NCBI GenBank assembly: GCA_043747765.1
Contig: JAYTOM010000426.1
Coordinates: forward strand, 1-51,540
Reading direction: 5' to 3'
Length of the DNA stretch: 51,540 nucleotides
Source of the DNA: WLMZ01 sp043747765
Lineage (GTDB): Bacteria > Actinomycetota > Acidimicrobiia > Acidimicrobiales > Ilumatobacteraceae
The notes under the pieces: model-generated
The model's database searches: none
What the model was told of the DNA's origin: nothing
The model's input: the letters and a program-made list of their open reading frames with translations, nothing else
Shown here: positions 25,762 through 32,628 of the stretch, in pieces
How the letters are laid out: each line of letters opens with the position of its first letter
Position numbering within the stretch: position 1 is the first letter of the stretch
Position numbers and translations under genes: made by a program

Positions 25762-25833
25762 GCCGCGCTTGCTCAGGTGGCCGCGCGTGCTCAGGTGGCC
25801 GCGCTTGCTCAGGTGGCCGCGCTTGCTCAGGTG
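25762..25833. repeat. 18-bp tandem repeat, four copies, spanning the arsC-like stop
   Basis: Unit GCCGCGCTTGCTCAGGTG at 25762, 25780 (one substitution), 25798 and 25816. The TCA at 25827-25829 in the last unit is the reverse-strand stop of the ArsC-family gene; the other three units lie beyond that stop. Confidence 0.95.
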
Positions 25834-26189
25834 AACGTCTGCAGCAGCTCGTCGACTCGAGCCTTGGGACGACCGATCAGCGCAGTGTCAGCGGTGACCA
25901 CGAGTGGTCGCTGCAACAGCGCCTTGTGCGCGCCGAGGACGTCGATCACCTGAGCAGCGGTGGCAACATCGGCGTCGGTCAATCCCAGCTTGACGAAGTT
26001 GGAATCACGACGGACGAGGTCGGTCACGGGATCCTGCAACTTGGCGATGATGGTCGCGAGCGTCGCAGCATCGGGCGGAGTCTTCAGGTACAGCACGATG
26101 TCGGCGTCGACACCCAACTCCTGCGCGGTCGTGACAGCGTGCACGGAGGTGCTGCAATTCGGGTTGTGGTAGATCGTGATGTCAGCCAT
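25827..26189 (-). CDS. ArsC/Spx family reductase (arsenate reductase-like)
   Basis: A 120-residue thioredoxin-fold protein of the glutaredoxin-coupled ArsC family. Catalytic Cys12 is in YHNPNCSTS, and the three oxyanion-binding arginines are at positions 60 (LVRRDSN), 94 (LLQRPLVV) and 107 (LIGRPKA), matching E. coli ArsC numbering. This supports arsenate reduction or a closely related thiol chemistry rather than Spx-type regulation. No arsenic transporter or ArsR is nearby, so a true resistance operon is not present. The stop codon lies in the last unit of an 18-bp tandem repeat. Confidence 0.87.
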   Translation of the reverse strand: MADITIYHNPNCSTSVHAVTTAQELGVDADIVLYLKTPPDAATLATIIAKLQDPVTDLVRRDSNFVKLGLTDADVATAAQVIDVLGAHKALLQRPLVVTADTALIGRPKARVDELLQTFT

Positions 26190-26242
26190 TGGGTCGACGC
26201 TACAAGCAGGGCCACGTTCAGGGTCAGGTGCACGTTCGCCCC

Positions 26243-26318
26243 CACGTCACGTGCACGGTCACGAGCAGGGTTACAGGCGCGGTCGCAGGGACGTCCCGTG
26301 CACGTCACGTGCACGGTC
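26243..26318. repeat. Duplicated 18-bp GTGCAC-rich element in a repeat-rich gap
   Basis: CACGTCACGTGCACGGTC occurs at 26243-26260 and 26301-26318, within a 143-bp gap that also has further GTGCACGT and CACGAGCAGG-like fragments. It lies upstream of the ArsC-family gene and downstream of the Tat-exported protein gene. Confidence 0.75.
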
Positions 26319-26332
26319 GCCCGCACGCAGGC

Positions 26333-27451
26333 TCAGCGGAAGTAGCCGGTGATGTCGATCACGAAGTCGGTGCTGCCACCGCCTCCGCCGAAGACCTTGA
26401 TCTGACGATTGTTGTCGAGCGCGACGATCAATCCGTTGGCGATGTCCTGGTTCTCGCCGAACCAGTTGATCGACGACGACGTGATCTGGAGCGCGTCGCC
26501 AGGATTGACGCTGAGGTATCCCTGGCCGGTCGTCTTGGTGACCGTGATGTTGTAGGCAATGGCCGTGGCGCCAGATGGAACAGCACCGGCCGTCGTCACC
26601 GTGCCGGACAGGTCGTGGGCATCGGCGATGGAAACCACCTTGCTCAACCCGGCGCTGAGCCGGGTGTTGCCAGTCCACCGACTGTCGAATGCACGAATCG
26701 GCGAAATGGCATGCAGTGCGCCGGATGTGTCCGGGCCACCGATCTTGCGCCAAACCCCCGGCAGGCCGTCCTTGACGCACAACCACAGCGTTCCGTTCGC
26801 ATCGAGGTCGATCTCGCCGGCGAGGTGAGAATCGGTACGGTTCGGGGGCTGCGAGCCCGTACCACTGGAGATGTACACAGCGGCTCGCGTCCCGACCGCT
26901 CCGACACCGATCGAACCAGGTGTCGTGCCAATTCCGATGACTCCGGCGAACAGTCCTGCGCCACGCACACCGGTGTCGCCGACTCCGGAGACCCCTGTAC
27001 TGGATCCCGGAGAGGCCGAACTGCCTGTTCCTCGAACGCCGGTGCCCCCGTAGCCGTCGATTCCGGCGCCGCTGTCCAGCCCGTCGCCGCGCACGCCGAC
27101 CGCGTCGGACAGAACAGAGTTGCGATTGTCGGCCCAGAACAGCGTCTTCTCCGTTGTCAACGGGTTGTCGACAGCCGTGCCCACTGTCGACGAGTTGATG
27201 ATCCTCGTGATGTTCTGAGCGCGGTGCTTGTTACCGACGATCATCGCATCGCCAGTCGTGGCGGCGGCGGGCCGTCCGCCATCGAGCAGCACCGTTGCTG
27301 CGATTGCCGCGGCTGCAGCACTACCGGCCACCCTCAACATCTGCCGGCGCGAACTCGCATCGTGCTGTCGATCGGGCTGCTGCTCTTGCTGCTGCTCTTG
27401 CTGCTGATCTTGCTGCTGATCGGGCTGCTGATCTTGCTGCTGATCGTTCAT
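26333..27451 (-). CDS. Tat-exported protein with glutamine-rich leader and C-terminal FDSR domain
   Basis: A 372-residue predicted secreted protein. Residues 1-30 are an unusual Gln/Asp tract (QQQDQQPDQQQDQQQEQQQE) encoded by repeats, before a twin-arginine signal: RR at 35-36 in SSRRQMLRV, then a hydrophobic AAAAAIAATVLL region and PAAA cleavage site. A middle Gly-rich region (VGVRGDGLDSGAGIDGYGG, GVRGTG, GVSGVGDTGVRGAG) looks like short beta-helix or trimeric-tail repeats. The last 125 residues form a domain beginning IRAFDSR and ending DFVIDITGYFR, also found three times in the subtilase at 38362. A ribosome-binding site GGGAGGAAA precedes the ATG. Role probably cell-surface; enzymatic function not seen. 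Confidence 0.8.
   Translation of the reverse strand: MNDQQQDQQPDQQQDQQQEQQQEQQPDRQHDASSRRQMLRVAGSAAAAAIAATVLLDGGRPAAATTGDAMIVGNKHRAQNITRIINSSTVGTAVDNPLTTEKTLFWADNRNSVLSDAVGVRGDGLDSGAGIDGYGGTGVRGTGSSASPGSSTGVSGVGDTGVRGAGLFAGVIGIGTTPGSIGVGAVGTRAAVYISSGTGSQPPNRTDSHLAGEIDLDANGTLWLCVKDGLPGVWRKIGGPDTSGALHAISPIRAFDSRWTGNTRLSAGLSKVVSIADAHDLSGTVTTAGAVPSGATAIAYNITVTKTTGQGYLSVNPGDALQITSSSINWFGENQDIANGLIVALDNNRQIKVFGGGGGSTDFVIDITGYFR
27374..27445 (-). repeat. 12-bp coding repeat encoding the Gln/Asp tract
   Basis: Degenerate units of the type TGCTGCTCTTGC and TGCTGATCTTGC repeat across the first codons of the Tat-exported protein, giving four-residue QQQE, QQQD and QQPD units. Confidence 0.7.
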
Positions 27452-27570
27452 GTGGGGTTTCCTCCCGTTGTCGTGTCTCCCACAGAGCGAGGGGGCTCAT
27501 CCTAGATACATCGACAACGCGTCGATGACAAGAACGACACCCCTCGCGTACTGTGCGCAGCAACGGACTT

Positions 27571-27600
27571 CCCCCTGACAATTCAACGAATCCCAGGGGG
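27571..27600 (+). promoter_or_regulatory. Hairpin that would sequester a ribosome-binding site
   Basis: CCCCCTG at 27571-27577 is complementary to CAGGGGG at 27594-27600, leaving a 16-nt loop. The right arm is the G-rich ribosome-binding site 5 nt before the ATG at 27606, so folding would block translation of the RadC-like gene. This is inferred from sequence alone. Confidence 0.4.
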
Positions 27601-27605
27601 CACCA

Positions 27606-28046
27606 ATGCCTGTTTCTTCCCACGGTCGCGTTCCGCGTGCCCGACTCGATCCGATCTACTCCGCCGGCGAGGCGATGTCGGTGTTCGCATCGCAGATGAC
27701 CCGACCAATGTGTGCCGAAACACTGGTGATGTTCCTCGACGACGCCGGCTGCGGCTCCACGCTCGTCACCGTCAGTGGCACCGATGATCCGTGCCAGATC
27801 GTCGACATCGCCGAGGCCATGGCGCTGTCCGCCTGTGCAAGCCCCGACGTCAGCTCACTCGTCCTCGCCACCGTTCGTCCGGGTGGGTGGTTGCTCTCGG
27901 GGGACGACGAGTTGTGGCTCGAAGCAGCCGACGTGGTGGACGAGACCGGACTCACACTCATCGATTGGCTGGTGATTGGCCGACATGGAACGGTCAGCCC
28001 ACGAGAGGAACTGGGGATGCCGTCGCGATGGCCGTGCGGCTCATGA
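27606..28046 (+). CDS. Hypothetical protein with degenerate RadC/JAB-like C-terminus
   Basis: A 146-residue protein. Its second half, LSGDDELWLEAADVVDETGL followed by LTLIDWLVIGRHGTVSPREE, has the order of the RadC JAB domain, where HPSGDP...LLDHIIIG is usual. The metal-binding HxH and the Asp pattern are missing (VRPGGWLLSGDD), so a metal-dependent role is unlikely. The first half (MCAETLVMFLDDAGCGSTLV) also aligns with the JAB beta-strand order. I know it only as a conserved actinobacterial hypothetical type. The stop overlaps the 3' end of the decayed malic enzyme by 6 bp. Confidence 0.65.
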   Translation: MPVSSHGRVPRARLDPIYSAGEAMSVFASQMTRPMCAETLVMFLDDAGCGSTLVTVSGTDDPCQIVDIAEAMALSACASPDVSSLVLATVRPGGWLLSGDDELWLEAADVVDETGLTLIDWLVIGRHGTVSPREELGMPSRWPCGS

Positions 28047-28905
28047 AACAATTGCTGCCGCACACCCGGCGGCCAGATCCGCGTCGAACACGCCAGGCAG
28101 GATCCGGCTGTTCGTCGGTTCCGGTACGCGGCCCGCCAGAGTGGCCGCGGCGGCGAGCTTGATCGCCTTGGTACACCGGGTCGCCGACAGTCGAGCAGGC
28201 CGCGGAGCGCAGTGGGAACGGCGAGCACGTTGTCGATCTGGTTGGGGTCATCGCTCTGCCCGGTGGCCATCACTGCCACGTTCGCCGGAGCCAGCTCGGG
28301 CATCACCTTCGGCACGGGGTTGGCCAGCGCGAAAGCCGGGACGTCCAGCTCTGCTTGTGAGACGCTCTTCGACGAGTTGCTTGACGGGGACGGCTTTGCC
28401 TTCCATCACCGGCATCGCTACGGCTGGACCAATGTCACCGAGACCGAGCGCCGCCGATCCATTGCAGAGCCCGGCCACCGAGTTGCGCCGAGCCGTGTAC
28501 GTCCACGACAGCGCAGGTTCGTCGGCATTGGCCTGCGAGGCCCGCTCGATGCCCGGCGTGTCGGCCAGCGGACAGCTGATCGCGATTGCGAACCGACACG
28601 GTCGGCTGCAGGCTGACTGTGCCTCCGCGAAGCCGTTCGAATGTCGCGTCGCCGATTGCGCGAGCGCGCACTCAGTGATGTACCGATCGCGGCACGCACG
28701 CTGTCCTGCTGATCCAGGCTTGCGCAGGCAATCGTCATCGGTCGCGACTCATCGTCGTCTGGTCGCCATCGAACGAATGCCTGCTCCGCTCGAGGCAATG
28801 GCCCGCATCACGCCGGCAATCGCTGCCCCGCCCGCGGTAGCGGCAGCGATGTCCACGAGCAAGGCAAACCCCGGCAAACGCAGCTGACGGCTGGGTCGTT
28901 ACTGA
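28041..28905 (-). pseudogene. Decayed NAD(P)-dependent malic enzyme (ACT-type), frameshifted and internally deleted
   Basis: Reading the reverse strand across frames recovers a malic enzyme in order: a start-like ISNDPAVS, an ACT-type segment LPGFALLVDIAAATAGGAA, then DMTIACASL-like TIACASLDQQDSVRAA, TFERLRGGTVSLQPTVSVRN, TPGIERASQANADEPALSW, the signature GLGDIGPAVAMPVMEGKAV, then directly VPAFALANPVPKVMPELAP, ATGQSDDPNQIDNVLAVP, RGLLD and a C-terminal helix ending GCAAAIVS. At least four frame changes are needed. The central Rossmann part between MEGKAV and FALANPVP (about 170 residues in normal enzymes) is missing, so reassembly of frames would not restore activity. The decay looks old. 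Confidence 0.85.
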
Positions 28906-29292
28906 TGATCGATCGTCGCGGACACACGGCATGGCATCCCGTCGAGAAATGCCGACTCAGCGTTGATACACGCAGCCGAGACGGCAGCGGTCGAGCGTCA
29001 CTGGTTCGCTCAGCGTGAGCGGTACACCCGTGCGCCCCGCCCGCTCGGAACAACTGCGGGAACGGCGACAGGGACGCGTACTGCTGCGGCGGCGATGGAT
29101 GCTGCGGTTGCAGCACACAGGGCGACGATGGCGGCGATCACAGTTTCAAACCCTACGCCACGTGATCCGAATTGCCAAGCGATATCAGAATTCACCGGCG
29201 ACGACCGGTTCCGGCCGGAACTGCACTCGGTGGCGGCGACTGCACGACTCAGTGGTGGCAGCCGCACGACTCGACCGCGGCGACTGCACGAC
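28906..29292. other. Gap without a supportable gene
   Basis: No reading frame here has convincing protein-like sequence. A reverse-strand stretch near 29040-29140 could encode a hydrophobic helix (VIAAIVALCAATAASIAAAA) without a plausible start; it may be remnant coding sequence. The right part holds a 34-bp duplication (29233-29310). The region probably represents decayed DNA between the malic enzyme remnant and fmdB. Confidence 0.5.
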
Positions 29293-29310
29293 TCAGTGGT
29301 GGCAGCCGCA
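29233..29310. repeat. 34-bp direct repeat, 44-bp period, spanning the FmdB stop
   Basis: The same 34 bp occur at 29233-29266 and 29277-29310 (both begin GCGGCGACTGCACGACTCAG and end GGCAGCCGCA), separated by 10 bp. The second copy contains the reverse-strand stop (TCA at 29293) of the FmdB-type gene; the first lies downstream of that stop. Confidence 0.92.
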
Positions 29311-29523
29311 GGCCGAACCGCAACCGCCACCCGAACTGGGCATTGCGGGTGCGGGCGATGCCGAGCCTGAGCTGGTTGCACCAACGCTGGCGAACACCGA
29401 GAGTAGGCGCACGGCGTTGTCATGGCCGGATGGGCACGAGGCAGGCAGGCTCGACTCGGCCATCGAACGACGAACCTCGAAGGTGTCGTCGCAGGTCTTG
29501 CAGCGGAACTCGTAGAGAGGCAC
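29293..29523 (-). CDS. FmdB family zinc ribbon protein
   Basis: A 76-residue protein with the FmdB/CxxC regulatory zinc ribbon: VPLYEFRCKTCDDTFEV at the N-terminus, with the second cysteine (CPSGHD) arranged in an atypical single-Cys form, then a Gly/Ser-rich tail ending GGGCGSACGCHH that supplies extra cysteines and histidines. Members are small zinc proteins of unclear role. A GTG start at 29523 puts the conserved PLYEF block at residue 2, as in the family. It is divergent from the ASCH-like gene, 51 bp away. Confidence 0.82.
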   Translation of the reverse strand: MPLYEFRCKTCDDTFEVRRSMAESSLPASCPSGHDNAVRLLSVFASVGATSSGSASPAPAMPSSGGGCGSACGCHH

Positions 29524-29574
29524 GACTCCAGCATAAACCTGGAATTGACCCTGCCGCCGCGACATCATGGCCAG

Positions 29575-30225
29575 ATGCAGTTCACCAAGGACTCACTCGC
29601 CGGCATCATCGAAGGCACGAACACGATCACCTTTCGGGGATGGAAGAAAGCCCAGGCAATCGCCGGCGGCCGACATCGCATCTGGGGTCATTTGATCGAG
29701 GTCGACGACGTGCGCATCGTGACCACCAACGACATCACCGACGCCGAGGCCCGACGCGCAGGAGCGATCTCGGCCGACAAGGTGCTGGCCCGGCTCGGCG
29801 ACAAGGCGAGCGGACCGATCTACCGGATCCAGTTCCATTACGTTGGACTCGATGACAGAATCGAACTGCGGAACTCCGCCGCATTGAACGAGGAGCGTCG
29901 AGCGGAGATCCAGGCTCGCCTCGACCGGATGGACCGGGCCAGCAAGGATGGGCCGTGGGTGACCAAGTCGCTACGCCTGATCGCCACGTATCCGGGTGTC
30001 GTCTCCACCGTCTTGGCCCGTCAACTCGGGCAGGACCGACCTGCGTTCAAGATCAACATCCGCAAATTGAAAGAACTCGGCCTGACCGAGAGCTTGGAGA
30101 TCGGCTACCGATTGTCGCCGCTCGGCGAAGCGTTCGCCGGCGTGACGAACGAGAACGCCGAGAACGCCGCGGGCGGCGTGGCCCCGAGAGCCCAAAGAGC
30201 GTCGGTGGCCCCGAGCGAAGAGTGA
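29575..30225 (+). CDS. ASCH-like domain protein with C-terminal winged helix
   Basis: A 216-residue cytoplasmic protein. The N-terminal half (1-95) has ASCH/PUA-like order: TKDSLAGIIEGTNTITFRGW (the gK-T-xR type strand), RIWGHLIEVDDVRIVTTNDI, then DAEARRAGAISADKVLARLG and a final strand YRIQFHYVG. ASCH domains bind RNA or nucleotides. The second half (about 125-195) looks like a winged helix: SLRLIATYPGVVSTVLARQL then INIRKLKELGLTES and YRLSPLGEAF. The combination suggests an RNA- or DNA-related regulator. It starts a run of four closely spaced plus-strand genes. Confidence 0.7.
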   Translation: MQFTKDSLAGIIEGTNTITFRGWKKAQAIAGGRHRIWGHLIEVDDVRIVTTNDITDAEARRAGAISADKVLARLGDKASGPIYRIQFHYVGLDDRIELRNSAALNEERRAEIQARLDRMDRASKDGPWVTKSLRLIATYPGVVSTVLARQLGQDRPAFKINIRKLKELGLTESLEIGYRLSPLGEAFAGVTNENAENAAGGVAPRAQRASVAPSEE

Positions 30226-30238
30226 TTGACTAGGAGCC

Positions 30239-30526
30239 ATGTCACAGGTGCAGACGATGCCAGGCAAGACGATCCCGCAGACCGACGAGGAACTGCAGAC
30301 CGGTGAGCCGGCGATGGCCCACATCGTCAAGACCGAACCCGGCGAGACGGCTGCAGCAAAGATCCTCGAGGCGCGCATCTACGGCACGCCGATCGAGGCC
30401 TTGTGCGGGCATGTCTGGGTGCCATCACGAGATCCCAAGCAACTCCCCTTGTGCCAGAAGTGCAAGGACGTCTACGGCATGTACAAGGCATTCAACGATG
30501 GCCTGCACGACAGTCCGAACGAGTAG
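30239..30526 (+). CDS. DUF3039 domain-containing protein
   Basis: A 95-residue actinobacterial protein of the DUF3039 family, function unknown. The family core is IVKTEPGETAAAKILEARI followed by GTPIEALCGHVWVPSRDPKQ and PLCQKCKDVYGMY; the cysteines and the CGH histidine probably bind zinc. A ribosome-binding site TAGGAG precedes the ATG by 4-5 nt. It lies 13 bp after the ASCH-like gene and 28 bp before a kinase gene, so all are probably cotranscribed. Confidence 0.9.
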   Translation: MSQVQTMPGKTIPQTDEELQTGEPAMAHIVKTEPGETAAAKILEARIYGTPIEALCGHVWVPSRDPKQLPLCQKCKDVYGMYKAFNDGLHDSPNE

Positions 30527-30554
30527 GTCCGACGTTCGAGTGGAGGGCGACTCG

Positions 30555-31427
30555 ATGGAATCACCTGCGGACGCGACAGAACGTGCGGACCCGACAGAAC
30601 GTGGCGCCCCGGCGGAACCTGTACGCGCTGCCGAGGAGGTCCTGCACGGCGGTGTCGCCAATGCAGGTGCAGTCGTGCGCAGCGGCAATCACGTCCTGCG
30701 TCCGTCGAACCCGAACACCGCCACGATCCATGCCTTCCTGATTCACCTCAGCGAGAGCGGCTTCGACGGCGCATCGCAGCCCGTCGGAGTGGATCCCGAT
30801 GGCCGCGAGCGACTCGTGTTCATTCCCGGCGATGTTCCGGTTCCGCCGTATCCGGCATGGGCGCAGACCGATGAATCGCTGGCGTCGGTGGCGATGCTGC
30901 TTCGTCGCTATCACGATGCGGCAGCCGGTTTCGTGGCGCCGGCCGGCTCCAGCTGGAGCCGCGACATGGCCGACAACGGTGGTGACGCGATCGGCCCCGT
31001 GGTCATCTGCCACAACGACGTGTGCATGGAGAATGTCGTGCATCGTGATGGAGCCGCCGTTGCCCTGCTCGACTTCGATTACGCCGCGCCGGGACGACCG
31101 CTGTACGACCTCGCCCAGTTCGCGCGCATGTGCGTACCCGTGGACGACGAGACAAATGCCCGCAGACTCGGGTGGGAGCCTCACGACTCGTTCGCTCGGC
31201 TGCGACGCGTCGCCGACGCATACGGTCTGGCTGCCGATCGGTCGGAGTTCCTCGCCGTTCTCGAGGCGAGCATCCGACGCGGCGGGGCGTTCGTGCAACG
31301 CAAGGTGCAGGAGGGCGACCCCAACTTCATCCAGATGTGGAACGAATTCGGCGGAATGGAGCGCTTCGATCGCCGCCGCCGATGGTTCGCCGACAACATC
31401 GGACGATTCGCAGCGGCGCTCGGATGA
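30555..31427 (+). CDS. Divergent APH-fold phosphotransferase
   Basis: A 290-residue kinase-fold protein with phosphotransferase catalytic loop VVICHNDVCMENVVHRDG (HND-V-x-x-N) and metal Asp in ALLDFDYAAPGRPLYDLAQ. The N-lobe is short (NHVLRPSNPNTATIHAFLIH replaces the usual nucleotide strand region), as in actinobacterial aminoglycoside-phosphotransferase-like proteins. The first 20 residues include a duplicated ADATER/ADPTER encoded by an 18-bp repeat (30567-30602). ATG at 30555 has GGAGG 8 nt upstream. Its stop overlaps the start of the sulfotransferase-Nudix gene as ATGA, so the two are translationally coupled. Confidence 0.82.
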   Translation: MESPADATERADPTERGAPAEPVRAAEEVLHGGVANAGAVVRSGNHVLRPSNPNTATIHAFLIHLSESGFDGASQPVGVDPDGRERLVFIPGDVPVPPYPAWAQTDESLASVAMLLRRYHDAAAGFVAPAGSSWSRDMADNGGDAIGPVVICHNDVCMENVVHRDGAAVALLDFDYAAPGRPLYDLAQFARMCVPVDDETNARRLGWEPHDSFARLRRVADAYGLAADRSEFLAVLEASIRRGGAFVQRKVQEGDPNFIQMWNEFGGMERFDRRRRWFADNIGRFAAALG

Positions 31428-32596
31428 TCGTCTGGGTCGCCTCGTTCCCGCGGTCGGGTAACACCTTCTTGCGCATCGTGCTGCTGCGCCTGTACGGCAT
31501 CCGCACCTCGGTGACCGACGACGTCGATGGTGTCGCTGTGCGGTTGGGTCGGGAACTGATCGGCTTCGAAGAACGGCCCTCTTCGCTGGCCGAGATGCGC
31601 GCCGACAGCGCGACGCATTTCGTCAAGACCCATCGACAGCGAGACGACGACGTCGACGAGTCGGACCGCGTCATCCATCTCGTCCGTGATGGTCGCGATG
31701 CCCTCGTCTCGTGGGCACGTCAGCAGAGCGAAGATGATCCGGCTGGGTTCGAGTCGGCGATGGGTGCGATGATCGACCGCACCGACGAGCGGGGAACCGG
31801 GAGTTGGGGGGCCGACGCGCTCAGTTGGCTCGAGCATCCCGGGGCGAATCGTGTGCTGCTGCGGTACGAAGACCTGATCACCGATCCAGCTGCGCGGCTG
31901 AACGAGGTCATGGCAATGGTCGCGCCAGGTGCCCAGCGGATCGAAGGTGCGGTCATTCCCTCGTTCGCCGAACTGCATCAGATCGATGGACTGTTCTTCC
32001 GACGCGGTGTCGTGGGTAGCCATGGCGACGAGATGCCCGAGGCCCTCGTCCAACGGTTCTGGGCAGTCGCCGACAACCGCGCCACGATGCAGGTTCTCGG
32101 CTATCAGACCTTGCGGATCCGCGAGGCCGTCCGGGCGGTGATCCTCGATGGCGACCAACGCGTGTTACTGGTGCGCTTCGAATTTCCGACCCGCACGGTC
32201 TGGGCGCTTCCGGGTGGCGGCGTCGATCCAGGAGAAACCGATGTCGAGGCGCTACGCCGCGAGCTGATCGAGGAGGTCGGGTTGCACGGCGCCGGCATCG
32301 GTGCCCATCTCTGGAACCGACTGCACGTCTTTCCGTTCGTCAACGGTCGTTTCGACGGCCAGCGCGAACGGGTCCACCTCGTCCGAGTATCGAGCGGCTT
32401 CGAGCCCCGACCGGCATTCACCGTCGAGCAATTGCGGGCCGAGTACCTGTTCGAGATCCGCTGGTGGACGATGGCCGAATTGCAGGCCGCTGCTTCGTCG
32501 GACAGTTTCATCACTGCGCCGAAGGCGTTGATCACCCTCCTCGACGACCTGTTGCAGAACGGACCGCCGGCCAGTGCACCCGACGTCGCTCCGTGA
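31424..32596 (+). CDS. Sulfotransferase-Nudix hydrolase fusion protein
   Basis: A single 390-residue frame joining two enzymes. Residues 1-228 are a PAPS-dependent sulfotransferase-fold domain: 5'-phosphosulfate loop WVASFPRSGNTFLR (8-16), 3'-phosphate motif VIHLVRDGRDALVSW (83-97), RYEDL and a C-terminal RFWAVADNR. Residues 232-380 are a Nudix hydrolase: AVILDGDQRVLLVRFEFPT and a complete Nudix box at 265-287 (G265, E271, R279-E280, E283-E284, G286). No stop or restart lies between them. One possibility is that the Nudix part hydrolyses a nucleotide by-product (PAP or PAPS-like) or modifies the same small molecule; this is inference. Coupled (ATGA) to the upstream kinase. Confidence 0.85.
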   Translation: MIVWVASFPRSGNTFLRIVLLRLYGIRTSVTDDVDGVAVRLGRELIGFEERPSSLAEMRADSATHFVKTHRQRDDDVDESDRVIHLVRDGRDALVSWARQQSEDDPAGFESAMGAMIDRTDERGTGSWGADALSWLEHPGANRVLLRYEDLITDPAARLNEVMAMVAPGAQRIEGAVIPSFAELHQIDGLFFRRGVVGSHGDEMPEALVQRFWAVADNRATMQVLGYQTLRIREAVRAVILDGDQRVLLVRFEFPTRTVWALPGGGVDPGETDVEALRRELIEEVGLHGAGIGAHLWNRLHVFPFVNGRFDGQRERVHLVRVSSGFEPRPAFTVEQLRAEYLFEIRWWTMAELQAAASSDSFITAPKALITLLDDLLQNGPPASAPDVAP

Positions 32597-32628
32597 TCGT
32601 CGCGGTGACCCGCGGTCGTCGGTGACCC

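Noticed and set aside
29010..29140. Possible membrane-anchored SAF or pilus-type protein next to fmdB
   Set aside because: Only one hydrophobic helix is readable, without start codon or downstream domain.
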